DNA of 29,306 nucleotides, taken from contig JALKBU010000648.1 of the NCBI GenBank assembly GCA_023091735.1, positions 1 to 29,306 of the forward strand, written 5' to 3'. Below the pieces are notes generated by a model. That model saw nothing but the letters and a program-made list of their open reading frames with translations. It was not told the DNA's origin and did not search any database. The stretch is from Trichomonas tenax. Its lineage: Eukaryota > Parabasalia > Trichomonadida > Trichomonadidae. A program made the position numbers and the translations under genes. Of this stretch, positions 10,601 through 16,715 are shown one piece after another; position 1 is the stretch's first letter, and each line of letters starts with the position of its first letter.

Positions 10601-13600
10601 ATTGACGTTCCAGTGAAGATTGGCTGCAAATAGAGCCATCCACGCTGGCATTCGACCCAAGCATCGAGGATCTGGTGGCACTTCCTGAGGAATTCAAGAT
10701 TCTCAGTTGCACGCTTCTTGCATGGAGCAATGAATGGAGATGTAAGAAGTGTCTGTGTTGTAACAAGCTGATCGTCGATTGTAGAGATGAGATCATCTGC
10801 ACCTGTGACGATGTATGATCCGGTATCTCTGAAAATCGATGTCTCGAACTTCTTTGTCTGCAATTCGCTGTCCATCTGATCGAGGGAAGATTCAATGTTG
10901 TATTCCTGTGCAGCGACAGCAGCAATCTCGAAGATTTGAACCTGCCATCGTCCAAGATCGTAGTCGAGGAAGTTCTGCAATGTCATCTCTGTGGAAGAGA
11001 AGACCTTGAAGCCCACAATTTCTGAGATCTGTTCCCAGTGCTTTGTCTTGATACCTGGGTGTCTGAGCTTCGTGATGAGTGGAAGACTCTGCTTGAAGTT
11101 GTCGATCTGCTCTGAAAGTGGTAACAAAACCTTCTCGATGAGTGTTGGATGGTTGACTAATTCCTTCTTCAGACGGGCAATCTTCTTCGTTGCTTGGTTC
11201 ATGAATTGAGATATCTGATCTGGCTTAATACGTGGGAATGGTTCATCGAGCCATGATGTGCTCTGGTTCAGCCAATCCGCAGCCAAGTTCCAAAGCATAT
11301 GCAATGGCTGGAACTCTTCGATAACCTTCGACAAAATTCTGCAAGTGCCTGGTTCGTAGTTGAAGATCTTCTCGTGTCTGTTGTATGTATCCTGTTGATT
11401 CTTGAACTCAACGAGCTTTGCCTGGATCTCGTTGACCTGATCTGCAGCTTCGACTGTCATCTCGAGATCCTGATATTTGGAGACGATGTTTGGAAGAAGC
11501 TCTGTGATCGCCATAACATCGGACTCGAGCTTGTTCTGGTTCTTTCTGAGTTCTCTGACCATACGAATTCTCTCGACAGACAACTTTGTTTCTGTCTCAT
11601 CAATGAGCATGGACAGCTTGTGTGGCATCTGGAGTGTCTTGTACTTCTCCTTGAGTTCCTGATCTGAGACTGTGTACTTGAACTCTTCAAGGAATGTGAA
11701 TCTTTCCATTGTTGTGTTCATCTTCCTGTGACGCTCCTTTGTTGTCTCGAGAACGTTGTCCATGAAAATCTTGAGCTTTTCGAGCTCTTCTGGTGTCTTC
11801 GGAGTGATAGAAATGCGCTCGTTGATGTTGTTGAATTCTTGTTGAAGTCCCTTGATATCGCAGATGGCGAATTCCTTCATGTGCTCGAGGAGTGCAATGA
11901 TGAGAGCCTTCGTGTGATAAATAGACTGCTCCTTGAAGTGCTCGCACTTGATGTAGAATGGGCCAATCGTGTATTGAGGATTCAACTGGTTCTGCAATAT
12001 ATCCATGACTTTTCCGAATTCATCAAGTTGCTTTCTGTACTTTTCGAGTGGTTCTTTGCCGTCTGGATCGAATTGCTTTGCGAAACCAGATGGATCGAGA
12101 GCGAGAGTATTCTCGACGTTCCTGAACTGGTCCAAGAACTTCTCGAGACTGCTGAAAAGCTCTTTGAGTGGCTCCTCGATGTTCGATCTCGTCGCTTGAA
12201 TAAGTTGACCGCAGTCTGCGAATGAAACATTCGATGAATCAACTTCGACAGAAGGAAGATTAATGATTGGAAGATTGTTCACTGTGCTTTCGAGAGATTG
12301 AAGCAATCCAATGAACTGCTCATGGAAAGCATCGATGCTTGGCAAAAGAGAAATATGTTTCTCATCATCCAATATCAATTCGACGAAAAATTGTGGTTTG
12401 AGCGTTGAATTATCACTTTGAGTGTATTTCGTGAACAAAGACAAATACTTCTTAACTGTGTTATCGACAATAGTGAGTAAAACTGTGTGAAGCATGTGTG
12501 TGACGAGCGTGACCATTTTTTCGAATTTTGCTTTTTCATAAGTGTTCTTAGCGCCGATTTCATCATTGATTGTTGCACCAATCGAGCTTTCGAGAGTTTC
12601 TTGCATTGTTGATTTGAATGTTTTGGCTGTACTTTCGAGTTGTTGGAATTCGACACTCATAAATTCATCGAGACTGCATGTGTTTGGAAGTCCGTCGATA
12701 AGGAATGTTACGTTTATGGAATCTTGGAATGTCTTCCAGATGAATTTGACACCATTTAAAATGTTGACATTTCCGTAAAGATGAATTCCATTTAATTTCG
12801 TGTGTAATTCGTTGAAGTTAATTTTTGGATAGCAAACGAGACCGTATTCAGGCGCTGGTGGCGGGTCATTGAATAATTGCATAAATTCATCGCGATTTGG
12901 AATTAATGGATTTAATTTGATGTTGTATTCGAAATCGAGTTTGTTGTTGATGTATTTGAAGTTCTGTTTGACTTCTTCGAATAATTCTTTCTGTAATTTT
13001 TCGTATAACTTAACATTGTCGATATTCATGATGTTCGTGATGTCATCCATGTCTTCCTCTGACAATTCTGGAAGTCCTTCTGTTGACATTTGTTGAACAC
13101 GATTGTGAAAACGGAATTCCGTTTCAAAGAGTCTGCATCTCCTTCTCGCAGCCTCAACTCTCAACTGGAACTTCTTTTCATTCTCGCACTCAAATCGTAA
13201 ATTAAAACGTGCAACTTTTTTGCGTTTTTTCGATCCTTGCCATTCGATGACGAACAATCCTGTGTCAGGCTCCATTTTGAGAACTGTGCAGCGCGCCCAA
13301 TATGACTCTCCATTGAGTTCTTGATATCTTGAGAATGCCTGAGGCGTTTTCATGAGGTCCTCGATCGGAAATTCTTCGTAAGTTGAGTCATCGAAGTATT
13401 CGAGAGGCAAAAATGTCGGCTCAAGATCTTCTGTAGATCTCTCGGAGATTGGAGGCAAAGCTTTTGGTGCCTGTCTAAACTTAGAATGCTCGATTGCATC
13501 CAAATCTGTTGTAACAGTGCCTGGTGGATAATTTAAACGCGATGTTGTTCTTCCTGAATTTTCAATAATTGATTTTGGAGGTTTGAGATGATAAGGAGCT

Positions 13601-13926
13601 TCTAACACTGTTTTTGGACGTGCTGTAGGATTCGGATTGAAGTTATATCCAAGAGCAGTTCCTCTTCCGGTTTTTTTCGGTGAAGGGGCGACTGGCGCTT
13701 TAGAAGTGACGTTCTTTTGTGTACCTGTCTTCTGTAGTTTGAGTTTTGGGACATCTCCTGTCTCTGGAGTGACAGGACGTGATAAAACCCATTCACCAAT
13801 TTTTGGAACAACAACTGTTTCGTCAGGCAAAAGAGTAATAAGCTGTTTTTTAAGGGTTCTCTCCTTCTGTACCACTTGCTCGTGTGATACGAGGCGATTT
13901 TTTGCCTTATTAAATCGATCAGTCAT
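1615..13926 (-). CDS. Axonemal dynein heavy chain, single-headed inner-arm type
   Basis: The 4103-aa protein is the flagellar motor subunit that hydrolyses ATP to slide doublet microtubules. Its length fits inner-arm heavy chains. N-terminal tail and linker occupy roughly residues 1-1400. AAA1 has a canonical Walker A GPAGTGKT (about 1437) and Walker B CFDEFNRI, so the main hydrolysis site is intact. AAA2 has GGAMSGKT (about 1716). AAA3 has a degenerate GPETSKS (about 2088) instead of GPTGTGKS. AAA4 has GVKSSGRKS (about 2432). The coiled-coil stalk runs about 2660-2740 and 2890-2965, flanking the microtubule-binding tip with its PDTMTKDTISKL stretch. AAA5 and AAA6 follow; PLIFIITPGIDPQDEI lies at about 3512. 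The C-terminal domain shows YECPMYRTQNRG and closes with DHWIQRSVAVFITLAV, like the family's 'HWI-x-RGVAL' ending. The reading frame is unbroken and intronless. The start is the first ATG after in-frame AT-rich DNA. Which inner-arm subtype it is cannot be told by eye. Confidence 0.97.
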   Translation of the reverse strand: MTDRFNKAKNRLVSHEQVVQKERTLKKQLITLLPDETVVVPKIGEWVLSRPVTPETGDVPKLKLQKTGTQKNVTSKAPVAPSPKKTGRGTALGYNFNPNPTARPKTVLEAPYHLKPPKSIIENSGRTTSRLNYPPGTVTTDLDAIEHSKFRQAPKALPPISERSTEDLEPTFLPLEYFDDSTYEEFPIEDLMKTPQAFSRYQELNGESYWARCTVLKMEPDTGLFVIEWQGSKKRKKVARFNLRFECENEKKFQLRVEAARRRCRLFETEFRFHNRVQQMSTEGLPELSEEDMDDITNIMNIDNVKLYEKLQKELFEEVKQNFKYINNKLDFEYNIKLNPLIPNRDEFMQLFNDPPPAPEYGLVCYPKINFNELHTKLNGIHLYGNVNILNGVKFIWKTFQDSINVTFLIDGLPNTCSLDEFMSVEFQQLESTAKTFKSTMQETLESSIGATINDEIGAKNTYEKAKFEKMVTLVTHMLHTVLLTIVDNTVKKYLSLFTKYTQSDNSTLKPQFFVELILDDEKHISLLPSIDAFHEQFIGLLQSLESTVNNLPIINLPSVEVDSSNVSFADCGQLIQATRSNIEEPLKELFSSLEKFLDQFRNVENTLALDPSGFAKQFDPDGKEPLEKYRKQLDEFGKVMDILQNQLNPQYTIGPFYIKCEHFKEQSIYHTKALIIALLEHMKEFAICDIKGLQQEFNNINERISITPKTPEELEKLKIFMDNVLETTKERHRKMNTTMERFTFLEEFKYTVSDQELKEKYKTLQMPHKLSMLIDETETKLSVERIRMVRELRKNQNKLESDVMAITELLPNIVSKYQDLEMTVEAADQVNEIQAKLVEFKNQQDTYNRHEKIFNYEPGTCRILSKVIEEFQPLHMLWNLAADWLNQSTSWLDEPFPRIKPDQISQFMNQATKKIARLKKELVNHPTLIEKVLLPLSEQIDNFKQSLPLITKLRHPGIKTKHWEQISEIVGFKVFSSTEMTLQNFLDYDLGRWQVQIFEIAAVAAQEYNIESSLDQMDSELQTKKFETSIFRDTGSYIVTGADDLISTIDDQLVTTQTLLTSPFIAPCKKRATENLEFLRKCHQILDAWVECQRGWLYLQPIFTGTSIQQKLHREARDWNTIDKSWTSIMTQTHTHPEFQTVMHRDHLLEDFQENNKLLDSITQGLNQYLEAKRLGFPRFFFLSNDELISILSHTKDFDQIQKSMNKLFEYVNTITVDEDMMITAMNDDGLESVKLVNHIDGDTPEVEDWLNAFEDEMRNTLKESITNALPAAKKKKREVWINEFPAQVILIANQIMWTQQATDVLSQQKLRGLKVLQTKFIEGLEALTAIIRQPLSLSTRQVISCLLILEVHNRDIITDLIKQEVVDVESFKWIQQLRYYFEDNTVIVKSINNTYEYSYEYAGNSARLVITPLTDRCYQTLLAAFKQNMSGAPSGPAGTGKTETVRDCAKALGRACVVYNCSEEVTPEQMSQFFAGLASSGSWSCFDEFNRINIEVLSVIAQQVRTIQNAISSNVETFQLDARTLKLNVNAAICITMNPGYAGRTELPDNLKALFRPCAMMVPDFVFISEILLFSGGFASASALSVKLVALFDICRKQLSNAHHYDWGLRAMKAILTTAGKSKRANLEAYEALLLVNSIRDCTVPRLVKVDVPLFEGIIHDVFPDVDAKKEIPMTLKDALIKGFQNMNMVPLPSFLTKCNEIYETTVVRHGLMLVGGAMSGKTTCRTALKAAMDMIAKENKDCKKVHVDLLNPKSISIPELYGLFDPVTTGWSDGVLSNFIRTESMSEPTEWKWIVVDGPVDSLWIETMNSLLDDNKVLCLSNNERISLGAHVKMMFEVDDLSQASPATVSRCGMIFFDQSQLEWTAITQSWIQQLPEKLQDLGTFLNGLFEKYIPPMIQFIEVDAQIAIGSNPMFVVENFLRILTCFLDVIREPVEQRSADDDELIKVDPLDHKSYFSPFANNGADTFGYFETSDELQTHFHRVVLFALVWSFGAVINDNSRSIFDKFIRGKADEFSPTQFPQKNTCYDCYVDFAHNQWMPWCDGQTGISITANKPIEQQLVPTNESAAMTFISRLLVQHGFHTLLHGPETSKSLVINTLMHNILGKSYDCRNLPLANCSTTQNVLKTLRSFMHKHHGVFGPLTNMHLVIFLDNINSVKPEIYGAQPPLELIRQMLDSGGWYNTSNIEFQRVADTTLVSAMGPEGGGLFSIPHRLLRHFYFMHVPKYKRASMATIINTLVTQKLVKYVASIQELARPTAAACLDIYESCTKNLLPIPSKLHYIFSLRNIIRVIKGMFMVPVNDCNTDNIFIRSWHHEMCREFLDRFNTQKDRFWFLQALSETTSKHFHHTIESLCLAKVAYFNNFSDKSGVYRESRLKPEELLGVCKDVLDEHNRESSKQLDIVLFSEAVDHISSLTRILGMPRGHAMLVGVKSSGRKSLAHLALHMQGMEIFEIAITRSYNFTEWREDIKKLMMNMGINDTPTGFIISDVQIVGSFQLEDISNLLIDGIIQNLFEREEIEKIKADLIVKEMLTEEDPWKLFIDRVKKHLHIILVFSPYGQCFRESMLAYPSLRTEVTIDWYMPWSNEALESVGRASLSHGSLAGSSYIQSVVNVCVRIHKSVEEAAQEFLSETKRFTAVTPSRYFELINTFNTFLVSQTEKNNELITKYTNGVDKIETTRNQIQGLSQQLDRDIPILEKKQAEVEEMLKDLGAKQKDVEKIREDVKKQSDLAEQEAAEATRTNDIAQAEVEKAQPLLDSAIEAVDKIDNNSLSNIKTLKSISPALRETFEAICIIFGRRPRKVEGPTPGSKIDDYWPETLSLLADSNFVKKVKGFQPDTMTKDTISKLAKYVPRSQKERDEKLAAAQSGYAAVGNLYRWVCASYQYWFVWQDILPLKKAAEEAQQKLDASMAALAASRAKLKEVEDKLADLVNSVELKKADAKKLADTVADTQLRLDRAKKIMSGLSGETKRWGETAGNLQSHAGFMMGDSLLIAGSLTHLGAFSPLYRTKLLEKWKNVLTVENIIYTKNFTITNSLGTESVIRDWVVKGLPNDTHSIENALVIHSHKVSYPLLIDPQLSGTKWLRAIMGDQLKVLRFDQANFLQQLKVCITVGAPVLIENVGLKMDPLIEPILSREQVMIDGQKRITIGGESVAYNDNFRLFISTKYPNPHYSPEVCSQVTLINFTTTLEGLSDLLMNNLIEVEREDLDGKRLQLMEEQAENTRRLKEVEEEILQIVSNAGTDILSDDAAIKTLQNVQKTSRDIAAQMAAAESTEKQIAEFRNTFSPVSQRAALLYFCASDFSVVDPMYQFSLKWFVNIFKNAVHSAEHPQDVERRIDAFNNAVATKFYQNVTFSLFARHKLLFSTLMATRILLSEKKISTNELGFLLQPVPRDEVSPADWLPQDVWSFVNALPTLSDKFKDFPEHVKRNLNTWESYYSSNTPETMEIPYDQELTPFEKLLILRVFHLHRVREGLRIFVSSTLGQNFVTPPPLNLSKVFKESSPLSPLIFIITPGIDPQDEIIGVAQSMELERYLKSYSLGRGRGAGAEELIQDASERGFWVLLQNCHLSLSWMPRLEHIIDNFDPAKVHDRFRLCLVTMSSPDFPIGVLYQSAKLIYEIPKGIRENMIRIYSGFNADDFNENTTPSERQLTFHLAFFHAVVLERLQFGSIGWNIPYEFNPSDFAISLRHLKMFLGESNGGDVPFEALSYVIGELNYGGRVTDRWDRRTLLSLLQRFFSEEMNRPDFTFGQRYPHPEYTQTLDKFDALINSWPITTEGEDVGLSKNASTITARNDALGIFNSLIEIQPTLIAQGGEISEEQFAIKMVENLISQVPHDFNVHNFTRKFDLTDTINTVLHHEILLYNRLMAEIRKSLSTLQDGLNGLIVMNDSMELLNRRILANKVPEQWLDYSFPSILSLRHYMEDLKKRVEFLSHWVQYGRPTVFILGAFFHPEEFLTAVLQVYARKHSVPFDTLSWTTRIMNDTNSSKIAEEPEDGIYVEGLYIEGAKWDISSKSLVECKQKELISILPLIHLCPTKNTSGVDPKSIYECPMYRTQNRGSGALGLPNYIMSLYIPSNDILPDHWIQRSVAVFITLAV

Positions 13927-15202
13927 TAATTAACGGTCTTTTCTTGGAATTTGATAAAATAATAAAGTTATTTTATTATTACGTTTTCTAAACTGAATTG
14001 ATGTTAATTCACAGTGTATATATAATATATGCCTTTTACTTACATGATTTCTAATGACAATTTTGCAATAACTCGTTTTTTCTATGACATATCAAAGATT
14101 ATAAACTCTAAAATTTCTTTGTTTAAGATTCAACTCTTCAGACATTCAAAAGGTATATGAGATGTATTTATTCCAACATGATGAAATCAAGTTTTATGTA
14201 TCCGAGTAATATCTCTGAAAATTTGGATAAAATCATCATTACAATATGGCACACTGCCAACACATGACTAACATAAGCTATAATTTAGCATAGTTTTAGA
14301 GCATTGTCTTTATTGATGTGTGAACGAAAATCAAATCTGAGAGATGATAAAAACACACTGGATTTATCATTTATGCGTGATTTCTATGAATATGGCAAAC
14401 TTACCATGAGGTTAGCATTGGAGATATTGAGATAATTTGATAATCGCAAATTTACAATGATATGATTTATCAGGAGTGTTGCTGCTATTGCAAATTAAGT
14501 GCTTTTTCATCATTTAAGTCATAACTAAAGAGATAAGAGTGTGGCAGTCAATTTTCATCGGGAACCTAAAATTTTTGACTTTTTCTGACAGCCAATTGTT
14601 GAAAAGCGTAAAGTGTCATAATGTCAAATAATGCAATAAAAAACATGGAGAATTTATGGCAAAACCAGAGAAAATAACAAAATATAGCATTAACTGAATC
14701 GTATCTAGTTGAGTCGTTTGGTCAGATGCTTGTTTTCTCACTGAAATTCACCTGAAATAAAAATTGAATTTGATAATTATCGAGTTTACATGTCAAAATC
14801 GTATTTGTTTACAAATCCTTTCAATTATGGTGATCATAAAATTTTGTGAAATGATTGCAAAACGTATTTTCTATATTTTGCGAAAAAATACGATTATATA
14901 ATCTTTTGATTATAAATTGAGAGGATTTGTGGATTTCTGGATATACCATACTCTATTATAACTATATGTATTATCAAATTGAATAAAGTTGATTTAATTA
15001 GCGAAACTTGTAAATAATTGTATATGAATGCTAAAAACAAAATAATTAAACGAAAATCCAATTTCCCGAATATTTCCCTCAAATTCGCCAAAACTTGAAA
15101 TATAGCATTAGAATGTCCTGAATAGCATATATTTTCAAGCGATTTATGTAAAATTTTCGTCTGGAAAAATTTGAAAAATTTCTTATCATCTCATTTTTCA
15201 AT
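13927..15202. other. Divergent intergenic region, dynein / IBD factor
   Basis: This is 1.28 kb of AT-rich DNA between two outward-facing genes. AACGG at 13932-13936 lies 5 nt upstream of the dynein ATG, and a weak TCA-type initiator is possible at 13954-13952 on the minus strand. TTACATGTCAAAA lies at 14786-14798 and an initiator at 15191-15203. The minus-strand 65-codon ORF at 14894-15091 is hydrophobic only because of A/T composition and is not called. No tRNA or other RNA gene was recognised. Confidence 0.6.
14786..14798 (+). promoter_or_regulatory. TTACATGTCAAAA motif
   Basis: One of four + strand copies of TTACATGWCAAAA in this window; it lies 405 nt upstream of the initiator of the IBD gene. 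Its identity with the copy at 16554 extends to TTACATGTCAAAAT. Confidence 0.25.
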
Positions 15203-15203
15203 A
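15191..15203 (+). promoter_or_regulatory. Initiator (Inr) of the IBD gene
   Basis: TCATTTTTCAATA matches 12 of 13 positions of the trichomonad initiator TCAYTWYTCATTA. The predicted start A is at 15193, 10 nt before the ATG at 15203, which is typical of the very short leaders in these organisms and supports that start codon. Confidence 0.8.
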
Positions 15204-15949
15204 TGGAGAACGAATCCAACGACAAAACACCTCTCTTCATGAACCTTCTTTCAGAAGAAGATAAGGCTGCTTACATGGAGCTCCAGGGCGTCCTTGCAGC
15301 ACCCGACCATCGCTACAACAGGAATAAGCGCATCGTAACATTCCAAGATATGCTCTCGCAAATCAAAACATTCTGCATCAAGGGCGATTCCAATGACTGG
15401 AAGAGATTCCTCGTATGTGGAGTTTGCTGGCTTGGTGATGATATCGCGATTAACACAAGACAGCTTCGAATTTTACTTGGAAAGAGTAAATCTACAATCA
15501 ATGGAGCTTTCTCTAAGATGGGATACGAAACATTACCATTCAAGAATAATGATAATGCTCTTCATGAAATTATTCCATTTTTGAAGGGAAACTTCTCAGA
15601 AAGCCGCCAGTGGACGATTAGACGCAGTATCAATGGTTCAATGTCTGATATAGAAAAGACTGACGCTAATCAGGAACCAGTAATCACACCAAAGAAACAA
15701 GTTTCACAGTCTCCTCTTCCAACATTAGACTTCCAGTACCCAGAGCCAGAAGCAACATCATTTGATGAGTTCACGATAGATAATGCTTATGATATTGGTA
15801 TGTCTATGGAGCCACAATTCCAATTCAATCAATCCGACTACAATTATAACTTCGATTCGTTTGATTACTCAGCCCTGAAAAGCGAATCAGATTTCGCTTA
15901 TCCAACTGATGCCTATCAAACAAGTACTTTCTCTTTCAAGTATCTTTGA
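15203..15949 (+). CDS. Initiator-binding domain (IBD, IBP39-type) transcription factor
   Basis: The 248-aa protein carries at about residues 14-142 the IBD fold known from trichomonad IBP39, a winged-helix-like domain that recognises the initiator of protein-coding genes. Tell-tale stretches are LSEEDKAAYMELQ (16-28), GDSNDWKRFLVCGVCWLG (61-78), the likely DNA-reading helix RQLRILLGKSKSTINGAFSKMGY (86-108) and QWTIRR (136-141). The C-terminal 100 residues are Pro/Ser-rich and then acidic and aromatic (for example YNYNFDSFDYS near 213), like a low-complexity activation or polymerase-tail-binding region. The domain assignment rests on recognising the family pattern from memory. It is shorter than IBP39 and is probably one of its paralogues. 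The gene's own promoter carries a near-consensus initiator. Confidence 0.82.
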   Translation: MENESNDKTPLFMNLLSEEDKAAYMELQGVLAAPDHRYNRNKRIVTFQDMLSQIKTFCIKGDSNDWKRFLVCGVCWLGDDIAINTRQLRILLGKSKSTINGAFSKMGYETLPFKNNDNALHEIIPFLKGNFSESRQWTIRRSINGSMSDIEKTDANQEPVITPKKQVSQSPLPTLDFQYPEPEATSFDEFTIDNAYDIGMSMEPQFQFNQSDYNYNFDSFDYSALKSESDFAYPTDAYQTSTFSFKYL

Positions 15950-16323
15950 GAATCTTTAGAATTTATCATATATATTAGGACTGGCTAGTATTCTCTGGCC
16001 TATTCATATATGTTGTTCATGTAAATTTATTTCTGTTCTGTATAATTGTAACTTTTTGTTATTCAATTTGAGATCTTTGATAATAAATAGTGTATAAGTT
16101 AAGATGATCATATAGAGAAGATGTAAAGATGATATAAAACATCCCCAATTGAATACACTTTTGAATTTAAAAAAAATTATTAAATATTTCATTTGATTGA
16201 TGTTTCTTTAATGTATATAGTGCGCAAAATCTATTGCTTCTATTATGTTAACTTATTCATCATTATATTCACTCTTAGAAACCTTCAAAAGAACCTCTTC
16301 TTTGTGATTGCACTAAATAGATC

Positions 16324-16366
16324 ATTCTGATTCAACATTCGAGTGGCTGTTGGAGCCTATCAGAAT
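16324..16366. repeat. Two-stem hairpin in the intergenic spacer
   Basis: ATTCTGAT (16324-16331) pairs with ATCAGAAT (16359-16366). Inside it, TTCAACA (16331-16337) pairs with TGTTGGA (16348-16354), one pair being G-T. The apical loop is about 10 nt. The hairpin sits in a small GC-richer patch, 16320-16400, of an otherwise AT-rich spacer. Confidence 0.45.
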
Positions 16367-16436
16367 TACAGAATCACGCAACCTTTCAGAGTGCCCAGAA
16401 TTGGTTTTTATAAACAAAAATTGGCAAATGTGAATA

Positions 16437-16449
16437 TTACATGACAAAA
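16437..16449 (+). promoter_or_regulatory. TTACATGACAAAA motif
   Basis: Same 13-mer as at 1088; 279 nt upstream of the ankyrin gene ATG, in the first unit of a local direct repeat. Confidence 0.3.
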
Positions 16450-16553
16450 ATCATAAAATTGATTTTTATTCTGCAGATGAATATTATGTGAAATAGAAAA
16501 AAATGGTGTTACAAAAATTTGACATCTAAGGTTAAGTCTGTCAAAAGAGTATA

Positions 16554-16566
16554 TTACATGTCAAAA
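16554..16566 (+). promoter_or_regulatory. TTACATGTCAAAA motif
   Basis: Second copy upstream of the ankyrin gene (162 nt before the ATG), spaced 117 nt from the copy at 16437. Confidence 0.3.
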
Positions 16567-16691
16567 TAATTAAATCGATTTTCCTTGTGCATACAGTGAT
16601 TCTCGGTTAAAGGAATAAAACATTTTCAAGAAAATCTGACAATTTTATTTTTACGATTATTTCTCAATTTTTCATCGTTTCAAAAAAAATT

Positions 16692-16704
16692 TCACTTTTA
16701 ATTA
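16692..16704 (+). promoter_or_regulatory. Initiator (Inr) of the ankyrin gene
   Basis: TCACTTTTAATTA matches 12 of 13 positions of TCAYTWYTCATTA. The start A at 16694 lies 22 nt before the ATG at 16716 and fixes that codon as the likely start. Confidence 0.75.
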
Positions 16705-16715
16705 TCGAAAAACAA

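Larger units (their letters stand above)
15950..16715. other. Intergenic region before the ankyrin gene
   Basis: AT-rich, with no credible ORF. It holds a GC-richer hairpin at 16324-16366, two copies of TTACATGWCAAAA, and an initiator at 16692-16704. Around those copies, 16434-16467 and 16551-16583 form an imperfect direct repeat of about 34 nt ending in TGATTTTT / CGATTTTC. Confidence 0.55.

Noticed and set aside
14178..14216. Box C/D snoRNA (ATGATGA followed by CTGA)
   Set aside because: The two words occur about 35 nt apart with no terminal stem and no second box pair; likely chance.
14894..15091. 65-codon hydrophobic minus-strand ORF
   Set aside because: Its hydrophobicity follows from A/T composition; there is no promoter element and it sits in a divergent promoter spacer.
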